A stretch of 64,000 nt of DNA from Verrucomicrobiota bacterium (lineage in GTDB: Bacteria > Verrucomicrobiota > Verrucomicrobiia > Verrucomicrobiales > Verrucomicrobiaceae), in assembly GCA_025360015.1 (NCBI GenBank), contig JANYCZ010000036.1:1-64000 (forward strand), written 5' to 3'. The notes below the pieces were generated by a model. The model was not told the origin of the DNA. It saw nothing but the letters and a program-made list of their open reading frames with translations, and did not search any database. Within the stretch, counting starts at the first letter, position 1; each line of letters starts with the position of its first letter. This document shows positions 26,506 through 36,435 of the stretch, piece by piece. The translations under genes were made by a program, and so were the position numbers.

Positions 26506-27195
26506 ATGAAACGCGCTGCTGGCTTCAACATCATTGAACTGACACTGGTGCTCGGGATCCTGGCGGTTTTGGGCATTCTGAGCGTGGGAGCTTTAAAACA
26601 AGTCCAACTGCACCGTGCGCAGGCCCAAGGAGTTCATCATTGCCAGCAGATCATCTTCGCTTTGAGGCAGTTCGCCAGGGACCATGAAGGACAATATCCC
26701 GACTCCGTCGCGGATCTGCAGTCCGGCATGCTGGCACAGAATGCCAACGATGCTTTCCGCCAGTTGATCAAACGGCAGCTTGTCAAAGACGAACAGATCT
26801 TCGGCTGCGCAAATGGCTTTAACCCGGATGGGAATATTGGGAATGCGCCTGAATGCAAAATGGCTTTGCTATCAGACGAGAATCATTGGGCCATGACCGC
26901 TGGACAAAAAGATTGCAGTGTCGCCAACATGCCTCTGGTATTTGAAAATCCTGCAAGCGGCAGCTGGCCGCCTCGATGGAATGATGACATTCACGCCAGG
27001 GGAAAGGGATGCGCGTGGCCTGACGGGCGCATCATCATCGGCCGCAACGATGGCAGCGTAGCGGTGGAAAAACTTGATGCTACGAAGGGCGTGTTGTCTC
27101 CGAAACGTGACTCCAAAGGAATGGATTGCTTCACGCGTGCCTCACAGGGGGCGCCACAACGGGTGCTCCCGGCAGTATCAATAACCCCGCGTTAG
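26506..27195 (+). CDS. type II secretion/type IV pilus-type pseudopilin
   Basis: 229 residues. The N-terminus carries a prepilin leader MKRAAG, cleavage before Phe, Glu at position +5 (FNIIELTLVLGILAVLGIL) and the long hydrophobic helix. The rest is a soluble domain with four or five cysteines. Verrucomicrobiota carry many such single pseudopilin-like genes. No secretion-apparatus genes are nearby. The gene-free stretch after it (27196-27331) shows nothing I can name. Confidence 0.75.
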   Translation: MKRAAGFNIIELTLVLGILAVLGILSVGALKQVQLHRAQAQGVHHCQQIIFALRQFARDHEGQYPDSVADLQSGMLAQNANDAFRQLIKRQLVKDEQIFGCANGFNPDGNIGNAPECKMALLSDENHWAMTAGQKDCSVANMPLVFENPASGSWPPRWNDDIHARGKGCAWPDGRIIIGRNDGSVAVEKLDATKGVLSPKRDSKGMDCFTRASQGAPQRVLPAVSITPR

Positions 27196-27331
27196 GCATA
27201 ACAGACTTCCTCGGCCACAGAACATACGAGTATCAATCTTTGCTTCCTCCTGGGGCGACTCCAAGTGGACCGCCGCCATCTGGTTTGTAATCTATGACGT
27301 GCAGGCAGCGGTCGGTGATCGCAGCAAAAGT

Positions 27332-27381
27332 TTGAAATAATTTTCAACGACCGGTGTAATTGGTATGACCTCCTACCAATT
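27332..27381 (+). promoter_or_regulatory. promoter and GntR/FadR-type operator
   Basis: A -35 (TTGAAA, 27332-27337), 17-bp spacer and -10 (TGTAAT, 27355-27360) are followed by a perfect inverted repeat AATTGGTA-N8-TACCAATT (27358-27381), which overlaps the -10 and ends 2 bp before the ATG of the GntR gene. The TTGGT...ACCAA form is typical of FadR-subfamily operators. Autorepression of the whole downstream operon is the natural reading. Confidence 0.65.
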
Positions 27382-27383
27382 GC

Positions 27384-28085
27384 ATGATCATTACTCCGCT
27401 CAAATCTTCCCCCTCGCTCGTTGAGCAGGTCTGCTCACGCCTGGCGCGTCAGTTGCGCGACGAAGTTGATTCGGGTGACGACCGGCTGCCGCCGGAGCGT
27501 CTGATGGCCGAACGTCTCGGCGTAAGTCGTACCGTGTTGCGTGAGGCGACGAAGCGGCTCGAACTGCAGGGGCTGCTGGAAATCCGCCACGGCAGCGGCA
27601 TTCGGGCGGTGAACCGGCTTCACAAGCCGTTGAGCGGTTCTTTGTCGATCCTGCTTCCCGAGATGCAGGAGCGGCTGCGTCAATTGAGCGAAGCCCGCGC
27701 AGCCATCGAGCCGGAGATTGCGCGCCAAGCCGCCTTGAAGGCGAAATCCGCCGATGTGAAGCAGCTGCGCGGTATTCATGAACGGCTGCTGGCGGCTGAG
27801 GCGCAGGACGAAGCCGTCGAGGCGGACATCGACTTCCACCGCACGCTGGCACGCATCGCGGGCAATGAGATCATGAAGCTCATGCTCGAATCGCTGGCAG
27901 ACCTCGGGCGTGAGAGCCGCCGGGTGACGATCGGCAACGTCGGCAGGCAGCGTGCCATCGACCATCACACCGCCATCCTGGATGCGGTGGTAGCGCATGA
28001 TGGCAACGCCGCAGCCAAGGCGATGAAGCACCACATGGACGAAGCGGCACGCGATCTGGCCGCCAAAGCAAAAGCCAAACGATGA
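27384..28085 (+). CDS. GntR-family (FadR/FCD) transcriptional regulator
   Basis: 233 residues. The N-terminal winged helix (about 1-75: RLPPERLMAERLGVSRTVLREATKRLELQGLLEI, spanning the recognition helix) is joined to an FCD ligand-binding domain (about 95-225) with metal-binding histidines in DIDFHRTLA, DHHTAI and MKHHMD. FCD regulators commonly sense sugar acids or other carboxylates. It is coupled (ATGA) to the PSD1 gene, making it the likely local regulator of the polysaccharide operon, with an operator at its own start. Confidence 0.9.
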   Translation: MIITPLKSSPSLVEQVCSRLARQLRDEVDSGDDRLPPERLMAERLGVSRTVLREATKRLELQGLLEIRHGSGIRAVNRLHKPLSGSLSILLPEMQERLRQLSEARAAIEPEIARQAALKAKSADVKQLRGIHERLLAAEAQDEAVEADIDFHRTLARIAGNEIMKLMLESLADLGRESRRVTIGNVGRQRAIDHHTAILDAVVAHDGNAAAKAMKHHMDEAARDLAAKAKAKR

Positions 28086-31015
28086 AAACCACGCTCTTCA
28101 TCCTCCTGGCTGCGGCTCCCGCTCTGGCGGTTGATTTCGATGAGGACATCCGTCCGCTGCTGCAGCAGCACTGCGTCGAATGTCACGGCGAGAAAAAGCA
28201 GAAGGGCGAACTGCGCCTCGATGCCAAAGTTTTTGCCTTGAAAGGCGGCCATGCGGGGATGGCCATTGTGGCGGGGGACGCGGCCAAGAGCCTGTTGTTC
28301 CAGCGCATCCATTCCACGGATGACGACGAGCGCATGCCTCCGAAGGGCCAGCCGCTTTCGCCAGCGCAGGTCGCGCTGGTTCAGGCATGGATCACTGCGG
28401 GAGCCGTGTGGCCTGAAAACGCCGCAGACAAAGCTGCCGCCGTGGACAAGCGCCTTCAGCATTGGTCCGTGCAGCCTGTGCGAACGTCTACAGACGCCTC
28501 CATCGATGCGCTGATTACGGCGAAGCTCGCGGAGAAAAATCTCACGATGTCACCTGCGGCTGACCGTCGCACTTTGATCCGTCGCTTGAGCTTTGATTTG
28601 GTCGGCCTGCCGCCGACATCGGAGCGAGTGGAGCAGTTTGTGAAGAATGCCGATCCCAAAGCGTACGAAAAACTGGTGGATGAACTGTTGCGATCCCCCC
28701 ACTACGGCGAGCGCTGGGCACGGCACTGGCTCGACATCGCGCATTACGCTGACACGCATGGCTTTGAGCGGGATCAACTGCGCCCGAATGCGTGGCGGTA
28801 TCGCGACTACGTCATTGAGTCTCTCAACGCCGACAAGCCTTACGATCAATTCATTCGCGAGCAGATTGCGGGGGATGTGATCGCGCCGAATGATCCGCAC
28901 GCTGTCATCGCCACTGGGTTTCTCGCCGCTGGGCCGTGGGATTATGTCGGTCAGGTGGAAACCAAGAGCGACATGCTTAAACGCGCCGCACGCGCGGGCG
29001 ATTTGGATGACATGGTCACGCAGGTCATCACCTCCACGATGGGCATCACCATCAACTGCGCACGCTGCCACGATCACAAGCTCGATCCCGTGAAGCAGGA
29101 GGAGTATTACCGGCTGTGGGCGGTGTTTGCCGGAGTGAAGCGCGGGGATCGCGAGGTGGACGGTGCGGAGGCAAAGCGCATCGCTGGTGAGAAGACGCGT
29201 CTCACTCAGGAACTGACGGCGGCGCGTGCGCTGATCGCCAAACTTGCCGGTGAGGGCATTGATCTTGCCAACGCAGTAGGCGGAGGAGTCAAAGGCCGCG
29301 GCATCGACTTGCGCACGGGGAATCTGACGGCTGGCAAACTCGGCTACCACCGCGACATTCAGACCAATCGGCTGCAACGCATTGAGTGGCCCGCCGAGGT
29401 GAAGGACGCGGAGCGCTGGGTGTCGTGGGTCTTTGTGCCGGATGGCCGCAATCCCGTGCCGGTGTCCGCCGGGCAGGAGGTCAAAGGACTGCCCGCCACC
29501 AGCGGCCACACCTGGGATGCGATTCGCAATGGCCCGCTGAACGCCCAACGCAATACGAAAATCAACGGCGTGGATTACGCCGAGAAAGAGCACGCCATCC
29601 TCGGCCTGCATGCGAACAGCGGCATCACCTTTGACCTCGCAAAGATCCGCCAGAGCAGCGGCTTGGGCGCGATGCATCTCACTGCCGCGCTCGGCTTTGG
29701 TGCTGACGCGAGTGCTGCGGCCACACACGCAGACTTCACCGTGTATGTGGATGCGGAACGCAAGTTTCAGCAGCTCAAGCTGCGCAAGGATGAGTTCACG
29801 CATCTTGACATCGCCATTCCTGCGACGGCGAAAATCCTCACGTTCATCGCCACGGATGGTGGCGATGGTATCGGTAGCGACCTGTTGTTTCTGGGCGATG
29901 CACGACTGGTCCCAGAGGCGGAGCACAGCAGGCTCACGGCTGCCGAGCAGGACCAGCTAAAACAACTGCGGGCACAAGCCGTCAAACTGGAAACTTCGCT
30001 CAAAGCATTGCCGGATCCAGCCAAAGTCTATGCCGTGATCAGCGATGCGCAGCCGCCTATGATCAAGGTGCAGCGGCGTGGCAATCCCGAAGACCTGCAG
30101 CAGGAGGTGCAGCCCGGGGCTTTCGCCTGGGCCCGGCATGCCAGCATGGATTTCGGCACCAATGCCATGCCCGAAGGCCAGCGTCGTCGCATGCTGGCGG
30201 AGTGGATCACCCATCCCGACAATCCTCTCACCCGCCGTGTGCTGGTGAACCGTCTGTGGCATCATCACTTTGGCCAGGGCCTCGTCACCACTCCCAGCGA
30301 CTTCGGGCTCGGCGGTGACAAGCCCTCGCATCCCGAACTGCTCGACTGGCTGGCTGATAAACTGCTGCACAGCGGCTGGTCGATAAAGCATATGCACAAG
30401 CTCATCGTCATGAGTGCCGCGTATCAGCAGCAGTCCACCTCGCACAACGAAACGGCACGTGGTGTTGATGCTCAGAATCGCCTGCTCTGGCGGCAAAATC
30501 CCCCCCGCCTGGATGCCGAGTCCGTGCACGATGCAGTGCTGAGTGTCGCTGGCACCTTGAACCCCGCCATGGGCGGCCCCGGTTATCGCGACTTCAATTT
30601 CACCGAAGCCTACGCGCCCATCTACGACTACATCACGCCCGACAAGCCCGAGCTTCTGCGGCGCAGCATCTACCGCTTTGTGGTGCGTACCACGCCGCAT
30701 CAGTTCATGTCCACACTCGACTGCCCCGATCCCGCCAATTTCACTCCAGCCCGTGCTCAAACCACCACCGCGTTGCAGGCCCTCACGCTGAGCAACAACG
30801 AGTTCATGCTGCAGCAGGCCGGCAATCTCGTCACCCGCATCGAAAATGAAACCGACTCACGCACAGCCGCCATCCGCCGGGCGTTTCAGCTTTGTTTGCA
30901 AAGAGAGCCCAAGGTTGAGGAGCAAAGCGCCGCCACACATCTCGTCGCCGAGCAGGGCCTCTTTGCGCTCTGCCGCATGCTGCTCAACACGAACGAGTTT
31001 GTTTACATTGACTGA
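28082..31015 (+). CDS. exported PSD1 cytochrome protein (DUF1549/DUF1553)
   Basis: 977 residues with a signal peptide (MKTTLFILLAAAPALA). A planctomycete-type cytochrome c domain has the haem motif CVECHG near residue 33. The DUF1549 domain follows (about 135-350, including ERWARHWLDIAHYADTHG) and a concanavalin-like insert, then the C-terminal DUF1553 domain (about 690-960, NPLTRRVLVNRLWHHHFG and TTTALQALTLSNN). Such proteins occur with DUF1501 partners in Planctomycetota/Verrucomicrobiota and are linked to breakdown of complex glycans, though their reaction is unsettled. Confidence 0.9.
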   Translation: MKTTLFILLAAAPALAVDFDEDIRPLLQQHCVECHGEKKQKGELRLDAKVFALKGGHAGMAIVAGDAAKSLLFQRIHSTDDDERMPPKGQPLSPAQVALVQAWITAGAVWPENAADKAAAVDKRLQHWSVQPVRTSTDASIDALITAKLAEKNLTMSPAADRRTLIRRLSFDLVGLPPTSERVEQFVKNADPKAYEKLVDELLRSPHYGERWARHWLDIAHYADTHGFERDQLRPNAWRYRDYVIESLNADKPYDQFIREQIAGDVIAPNDPHAVIATGFLAAGPWDYVGQVETKSDMLKRAARAGDLDDMVTQVITSTMGITINCARCHDHKLDPVKQEEYYRLWAVFAGVKRGDREVDGAEAKRIAGEKTRLTQELTAARALIAKLAGEGIDLANAVGGGVKGRGIDLRTGNLTAGKLGYHRDIQTNRLQRIEWPAEVKDAERWVSWVFVPDGRNPVPVSAGQEVKGLPATSGHTWDAIRNGPLNAQRNTKINGVDYAEKEHAILGLHANSGITFDLAKIRQSSGLGAMHLTAALGFGADASAAATHADFTVYVDAERKFQQLKLRKDEFTHLDIAIPATAKILTFIATDGGDGIGSDLLFLGDARLVPEAEHSRLTAAEQDQLKQLRAQAVKLETSLKALPDPAKVYAVISDAQPPMIKVQRRGNPEDLQQEVQPGAFAWARHASMDFGTNAMPEGQRRRMLAEWITHPDNPLTRRVLVNRLWHHHFGQGLVTTPSDFGLGGDKPSHPELLDWLADKLLHSGWSIKHMHKLIVMSAAYQQQSTSHNETARGVDAQNRLLWRQNPPRLDAESVHDAVLSVAGTLNPAMGGPGYRDFNFTEAYAPIYDYITPDKPELLRRSIYRFVVRTTPHQFMSTLDCPDPANFTPARAQTTTALQALTLSNNEFMLQQAGNLVTRIENETDSRTAAIRRAFQLCLQREPKVEEQSAATHLVAEQGLFALCRMLLNTNEFVYID

Positions 31016-31034
31016 TTCAGTCCGCACGTGCCCA

Positions 31035-32393
31035 ATGATGAAACCAATCATTCCACTTCTATTCGGACTGCTTGCGTCGCTGTCTGCCGCTGATGTTGAC
31101 TCATCGTTCGCGCATGCTTCGGCCTGGACTGAATCCTGGCCTGATGCGGGGCCTCGTGAAGTCAAAGGCGAAATCTGGAACGAAGCCATCCAAACCGTCC
31201 TCGACAAAGACAACGCCGTCCACTTGCCGAAGCGCGAGCAGCCCTACTATCTCGATGGTCCGGTCATCTTAAAATCCGGTCAGAAGCTCACGGCGGATCT
31301 GGACACCGAGATCCGCCTGAAACCCGGCTCCAACACCTGCATGGTGCGCAACGAGCACATCGTCGGCTTTGGTGAGAAGCCAGTGCCTGAAGGCAACAAG
31401 TCCGACACCAACATTACCATCGAAGGAGGCATCTGGACGACGTTGGCAAATGGCGTGAAGGATAACAACGGCAACCAGCGTGGCGCATCGTCGAAAAAAG
31501 ATCCCGTGCCCGGCACGCACGGCGTCATTCTGCTTCACAACGTCCGCCATGTGACCGTGCGCAATGTCACCGTGCGCCAGAGCCGAGCCTTCGCGGTGCA
31601 CTTGGCCAACGTGAGCGACTTTACTATTGATGGCGTCACACTAGATCGTCATGGACGCGACGGAGTGCACGTGAACGCTCCGGCGAGCCATGGGCTGATC
31701 CGTCGCGTGAGCGGGGTTTCGCATGATGACACCGTCGCTCTGAACGCGTGGGAATGGAAAAACTACGCGCCGAGCTTTGGGGCCATACATCACATCGTCA
31801 TCGAGAACGTTTGTGGTGCTCCTGATGGGGCACCTTCAGCGAATTCCATCCGACTCCTCCCCGGCGTGAAGCGCTTCAGCGACGGCACGACGCTCGACTG
31901 TCCCGTCCACGACATCACGATGCGCGACATTACCGACATTCGCGACTTCAAGCTCTACGACCAGCCCAACCTCGAAGTCGGACGTAACAACGACGCAAGC
32001 GTCGGCATCGGCACGCTGCGCAGAATCGTCTTCGAAAACCTCACCTTCAGCCGTCCCGGCAGCATCCATGTCCACGCCAATACCGACGGCCTGACCGTCC
32101 GCGACGTGAAGCTCAATTTCATACCAGCAGCAGACTATCACTTCATCGAGCTCGGTCCGAAATCGCAGACCTACAAACACAAGTCAGACGACCCTGCCAC
32201 CTGGACCGAAATCTTCTCCCCCGACCTCGACTGCACCGTTCGCAACCTGAGTGTTTCCGGCGTTCGCCTTCGCGAGGCAACGACCGATTTGCCCATCACG
32301 CAAGTCGTCCTCGTCATCGAACTGAAGCCCAATCCCGACTACCCAAAGACCACGCCCAAAGGAGGCACCGGTAAAGGCATTTGGCTTCGCTAA
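31035..32393 (+). CDS. exported right-handed beta-helix protein, GH28-like
   Basis: About 452 residues with a signal peptide (MMKPIIPLLFGLLASLSAA). Parallel beta-helix rungs are obvious (VRHVTVRNVTVRQSRAFAVHL, VSDFTIDGVTLDR). In the positions of the polygalacturonase catalytic motifs NTDG and DD there are GRDGVHVNAP and SHDDTVALNA, so the acid residues may be kept while the RIK motif is not obvious. It is likely a glycoside hydrolase or lyase of pectin/uronate-type polymers. It sits between the PSD1 and DUF1501 genes that are usually adjacent. Confidence 0.75.
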   Translation: MMKPIIPLLFGLLASLSAADVDSSFAHASAWTESWPDAGPREVKGEIWNEAIQTVLDKDNAVHLPKREQPYYLDGPVILKSGQKLTADLDTEIRLKPGSNTCMVRNEHIVGFGEKPVPEGNKSDTNITIEGGIWTTLANGVKDNNGNQRGASSKKDPVPGTHGVILLHNVRHVTVRNVTVRQSRAFAVHLANVSDFTIDGVTLDRHGRDGVHVNAPASHGLIRRVSGVSHDDTVALNAWEWKNYAPSFGAIHHIVIENVCGAPDGAPSANSIRLLPGVKRFSDGTTLDCPVHDITMRDITDIRDFKLYDQPNLEVGRNNDASVGIGTLRRIVFENLTFSRPGSIHVHANTDGLTVRDVKLNFIPAADYHFIELGPKSQTYKHKSDDPATWTEIFSPDLDCTVRNLSVSGVRLREATTDLPITQVVLVIELKPNPDYPKTTPKGGTGKGIWLR

Positions 32394-32404
32394 ATCACAC
32401 CACC

Positions 32405-33844
32405 ATGAGCACTCACTTCCCCAGCTCCTCACGCCGCGACTTCCTCCAGAAACTCGGCGGCGGCTTTGGCGGCATCGCACTCGCCTCCATGCTGGAACAG
32501 GATGCTCAGGCCGCGATAAATCCGCTTGCTGCTAAACGTCCTCCCTTGCCAGCCAAGGCACGGGCCGTGATTCAGATTTTCTGTCCAGGCGGGCTCAGCC
32601 ATGTGGATTCGTGGGACTACAAGCCGGAACTGGCCAAGCGCAGCGGCAAGCCTTTCGATCCCGATGGCAAGATGCAGTTTTTTGCGTCGAAGCCAGGCAA
32701 CTGCCAGGGCAGCTACTGGCCTTTCCGTCAGCATGGGCAGTGTGGACGCTGGATCAGCGATTTGTTCCCGCAGCTCGCGACCTGTGTTGATGACATGGCC
32801 TTCATCCACTCGATGCAGAGCAAGAGCGCGCTCCATGGACCAGCGATGTTCATGGCGAACACCGGCTTCATCCTGCCTGGCTTTCCGAGCATGGGCGCAT
32901 GGGTCACTTATGGCCTAGGCAGCGAGAGCGAAAACCTGCCTGCGTTTGTGGTGCTGCCCGACTCGCGCGGCCTGCCGCCCGGCGGTGTGATCAACTGGGG
33001 CGCGGGCTTCCTCCCCGCCGTGCATCAGGGCACGACCTTGCAGACCGATGCTGAAAAGCCACCCATCGCTGATCTGTTTCCGCCCAAAAGTTTCGCGCAA
33101 CTGCGTGGCGACACCGAGCAGACAAGCCGTGACTTTCTGCAAAGTCTCAACCGAGCGCATGCTGCCGAGCGCGCGGGAAACACGGAGCTCGAAGCCCGCA
33201 TCGCCGCGTATGAACTCGCCGCGCGCCTGCAACTCAGCGCGCCGGAAGTCACCGACCTGCGTGGTGAAACGGAGGTCACCAAGCAGCTCTACCAGCTCGA
33301 TCACGAAGACATCGGCCCGTTTGGACGGCAGTGCCTGCTGGCGCGGCGGCTGGTGGAGCGTGGCGTACGCTTTGTGCAGATCTACTGCGGCGCTGAAAAC
33401 ACCACGGCTAAAAAAATCCGTCCAAACTGGGACAGCCACGAAGACCTGGTGCGTGACCACGGCTACTGGGGGCAGGTGCTCGATACCGGTGCTGCGGCCC
33501 TGCTGCGCGATTTGAAATCACGCGGCATGCTCGACAGCACGCTTGTCATCTGCACCAGCGAATTCGGCCGCCAGCCTGCGGCACAGGGGAAGGGGCGAGA
33601 TCACAATCCCGGCGCCTTCACCGCCTGGATGGCCGGTGGCGGTATGCGGGGCGGCACGGCGTACGGCAGCACGGATGATCTCGGCTCCAAGGCGGCGGAA
33701 AATCCCGCCTACTGCTACGATCTCCACGCCACCGCGCTGCATCAGCTAGGCATCGACCACGAAAAACTCAGCTTCTACCACAACGGCATCCAGCGCCGGC
33801 TCACGGATGTGCATGGGGATGTCATCAAGGACATCATCGCATGA
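32405..33844 (+). CDS. DUF1501 protein with Tat signal
   Basis: 479 residues. The N-terminus SSRRDFLQKLGGGFGGIALAS is a twin-arginine signal, so it is exported folded. The body is of the DUF1501 type, related to the alkaline phosphatase/sulfatase fold (VIQIFCPGGLSHVDSWDYKP, GRDHNPGAFTAWMAGGG). It is the customary partner of PSD1 proteins and is probably periplasmic. The ATG at 32405 starts the signal cleanly. Confidence 0.9.
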   Translation: MSTHFPSSSRRDFLQKLGGGFGGIALASMLEQDAQAAINPLAAKRPPLPAKARAVIQIFCPGGLSHVDSWDYKPELAKRSGKPFDPDGKMQFFASKPGNCQGSYWPFRQHGQCGRWISDLFPQLATCVDDMAFIHSMQSKSALHGPAMFMANTGFILPGFPSMGAWVTYGLGSESENLPAFVVLPDSRGLPPGGVINWGAGFLPAVHQGTTLQTDAEKPPIADLFPPKSFAQLRGDTEQTSRDFLQSLNRAHAAERAGNTELEARIAAYELAARLQLSAPEVTDLRGETEVTKQLYQLDHEDIGPFGRQCLLARRLVERGVRFVQIYCGAENTTAKKIRPNWDSHEDLVRDHGYWGQVLDTGAAALLRDLKSRGMLDSTLVICTSEFGRQPAAQGKGRDHNPGAFTAWMAGGGMRGGTAYGSTDDLGSKAAENPAYCYDLHATALHQLGIDHEKLSFYHNGIQRRLTDVHGDVIKDIIA

Positions 33845-33899
33845 GGTGCATTTTTTCTGGAAGACACGGAGTGGCTTCTCAGTTTGTCATCCTCACGGA

Positions 33900-35396
33900 A
33901 TGAAGACGAGACATCCCCACGCACTCCTGGCGGCTTTGCTGCTGATTTCCGCCACTGTCAGTGCGGAGGTGGTTGCTTCAACAGATGCCTTCAGCAAGGC
34001 CTTCTCGTCACTGGCTCCCGGCTCGGTCATCGAATTCGCAGACGGCACCTACACAACGAAAGGCGGGACCAAGCTTGTGGGTAAAAAGGGCACTGAGGAG
34101 AGACCCATCGTCCTCCAGGCGCAGCATCGTGGCAATGCGATGATCGCGGGTGGGGCCGGGTTCATCCTCAAAGACTGCGAGCACGTTGTCCTTGAAGGCT
34201 TCGTCTTTGAGCACGATGCCGATCAGCAGTCGGTAATGCTCGAAAACTGCCATCACGTCCGCGTGACTCGAAACACCTTTCGTCCGGTCGAGCGCGCCAA
34301 GCCTCGCCATTGGGAGCATTGGGTGACGGTGGACGGTGCCAGCAGCGGAGAGAACCGCATCGATCACAATTCGTTCGGGCGCAAAGTCAATCGCGGCAGC
34401 CCGGTCTTCGTCCGTGGGGATGATGTCGCGCTCGTCTGCTCCCAGCATGATCGCATCGACCACAATCATTTCAGCGACGTGGTCTTTGCGAATGGTGAAA
34501 ACGGTCATGAAACCATTCGCACCGGCGGCAACGATCTGGGTGCCTCGGGTCGGAGTTCGTTCACGGTCATCGAGGACAACCTCCTCGAACATTGCAGCGG
34601 TGAAGACGAACTCATGTCATTGAAGTCTTCGGACAACATCGTGCGCAACAACACGCTTATCAACTGCCGTGGGGCGATCTGCATGCGCCTGGGCAATCGC
34701 AACGTCGCCTCCGGAAACTTCATCATCGCGACCGAGGACGGTCCCGGCTTTGGCGGCATCAAGCTCTATGGATTTGAGCACCGTGTTTTTAACAACTACT
34801 TCTCCGGCCTGACGGGCAGAAGGCATGATGCTCCGTTTGCGCTGGTGCCCGGCATGTATGACACGCCGACCACTGACAACATCGGCAAAAAGTACGACGA
34901 CAACACCGCTTCGGCGCCGACTCGCTGCTGGATCGCGTTCAACACTTGGGTGGACTGTTCTCCCCTCCAGTTTGGTTTTGAGAAAGAGGAGAAGGGACGG
35001 CAGCATGCGCCCGGCGCCTGTGTTTTCATCAACAACCTGATCGTGCGCACCAAGCCCGCTCCAACACCGTTCATCAATCTCGGGCGTGTTCGAGATCTGC
35101 AAGCCCATGACAATCTGGGATACGCTGTTGAGCCAGCACCTGCAGCAGAGTGGGCACGTTGGTTTCGCTTTGAAGAACCTCGACTTCTCCTGACGGAAAA
35201 TGGCATGACGATGTGGCGGCTGACGGCCCAGAGTCCTGCAATCAACGCTGGCGTTGAAGATTCCATGAAGATACGGGACGACATCTTTGGTCATGTGCGG
35301 AATCGCCCCTATGATGTCGGGGCCGAGGAGTACAGCCAGGAGACCGCTGTCCGCATTGTTCTAACTGCGGACAAAGTCGGCCCAGACGCTCCCTGA
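33900..35396 (+). CDS. exported polysaccharide lyase family 6 (chondroitinase B/alginate lyase type)
   Basis: 498 residues with a signal peptide (LLAALLLISATVSA). Beta-helix with PL6 hallmarks: NGENGHETIRTG, then a candidate Lys242 in ELMSLKSSDNIVRNN and Arg263 in ICMRLGNRN. The 21-residue spacing equals that of the Lys/Arg catalytic pair of chondroitinase B. PL6 enzymes cut alginate or dermatan by beta-elimination. The start at 33900 lies 55 bp after the DUF1501 stop. It is the clearest enzyme in the operon and points to a uronate-rich substrate. Confidence 0.88.
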   Translation: MKTRHPHALLAALLLISATVSAEVVASTDAFSKAFSSLAPGSVIEFADGTYTTKGGTKLVGKKGTEERPIVLQAQHRGNAMIAGGAGFILKDCEHVVLEGFVFEHDADQQSVMLENCHHVRVTRNTFRPVERAKPRHWEHWVTVDGASSGENRIDHNSFGRKVNRGSPVFVRGDDVALVCSQHDRIDHNHFSDVVFANGENGHETIRTGGNDLGASGRSSFTVIEDNLLEHCSGEDELMSLKSSDNIVRNNTLINCRGAICMRLGNRNVASGNFIIATEDGPGFGGIKLYGFEHRVFNNYFSGLTGRRHDAPFALVPGMYDTPTTDNIGKKYDDNTASAPTRCWIAFNTWVDCSPLQFGFEKEEKGRQHAPGACVFINNLIVRTKPAPTPFINLGRVRDLQAHDNLGYAVEPAPAAEWARWFRFEEPRLLLTENGMTMWRLTAQSPAINAGVEDSMKIRDDIFGHVRNRPYDVGAEEYSQETAVRIVLTADKVGPDAP

Positions 35397-35419
35397 CTCT
35401 CCGCTTCATCACTCATATT

Positions 35420-36418
35420 ATGCCCCAGCCTCACATCGCCATCATTGACTGGACCACCTCGCCCCAGGGGGATCCTGAATCCACCGTCGAACGCCAGATC
35501 ATCGGCGATGCCGCACAAGTCTCGCGCACGCTTTGCGAAACCGACGCCGATTTGACCGAGGAGATCTGCCGTGCCAACGCCATCATTATCTGGCACAACA
35601 TGCCGCTGACAGCCAAGGGCATCGCGAGACTCCAGAACTGCCGCGCCATCATCCGCAATGGTGTTGGTTTTGACAGCGTGGACGTGGCCGCCGCACGCGA
35701 GCGTGGCATTGCCGTATGCAACGTGCCTGATTATGGCACCGAAGAAGTGGCCGATCATGCCATCGCGCTCGCCATGGCATTGTGCCGGCAAATCCTGCCG
35801 CTGGATGCCGAAGCCAAGCAGCTCGGCTGGAACATCCGCGTCTCGCCAAAGCTTCGCCGCCTTAGCACTCTCACCTTTGGCATCGTCGGACTCGGTTGCA
35901 TCGGCACTGCGACCGCGCTCCGTGCCAAGGCGCTCGGTTTCCGCGTCATCTTCTACGATCCGCATCTTCCCAATGGAGCCGACAAGGCCGTGGGCATCGC
36001 CCGCGTGCGCACGCTTGACGAACTTCTCACGCAGACGGACGTCCTCTCGCTGCATTGCCCCCTGAATGCGGAAACGCGGCATCTCATCGCCGAGCGTGAA
36101 CTCGCGCTGCTCAAGCCCGGTGCCTTTGTGGTGAACACTGCGCGCGGAGGCGTGATCAAGAAGACCGCCATCCTCGCTGCCCTGCGCGAAAATCGCATCG
36201 CCGGTGCGGGGCTCGATGTCATCGAAGACGAGCCCCTGCGCACTGCGGATGAAGCCGCCACGCCAAATCTCATCGCCACCTGCCATGCCGCGTTTTGCAG
36301 CGTGGAGAGCAAGATTGAAATGCGCAGCACCTCCGCCCGCATCGCTCTTGCCGCAGTGCTTAATGAGCCGCTGGAAAACGTCGTGAACGGCGTTTCCTCC
36401 ACTGGAAACATTCTCTGA
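35420..36418 (+). CDS. D-isomer-specific 2-hydroxyacid dehydrogenase (CtBP-like)
   Basis: 332 residues. Rossmann motif GIVGLGCIGTATALRAKALGF, substrate-domain GVGFDSVDVAAARERGI, the catalytic Arg in NTARGGVI, Glu in VIEDEPLR and His in ATCHAAF. It is NAD(P)-dependent and cytoplasmic. In this operon it may reduce or oxidise a keto- or hydroxy-acid derived from uronate breakdown, but the substrate is not determinable. Confidence 0.85.
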   Translation: MPQPHIAIIDWTTSPQGDPESTVERQIIGDAAQVSRTLCETDADLTEEICRANAIIIWHNMPLTAKGIARLQNCRAIIRNGVGFDSVDVAAARERGIAVCNVPDYGTEEVADHAIALAMALCRQILPLDAEAKQLGWNIRVSPKLRRLSTLTFGIVGLGCIGTATALRAKALGFRVIFYDPHLPNGADKAVGIARVRTLDELLTQTDVLSLHCPLNAETRHLIAERELALLKPGAFVVNTARGGVIKKTAILAALRENRIAGAGLDVIEDEPLRTADEAATPNLIATCHAAFCSVESKIEMRSTSARIALAAVLNEPLENVVNGVSSTGNIL

Positions 36419-36435
36419 TCTCTTCTCCCCACCCC

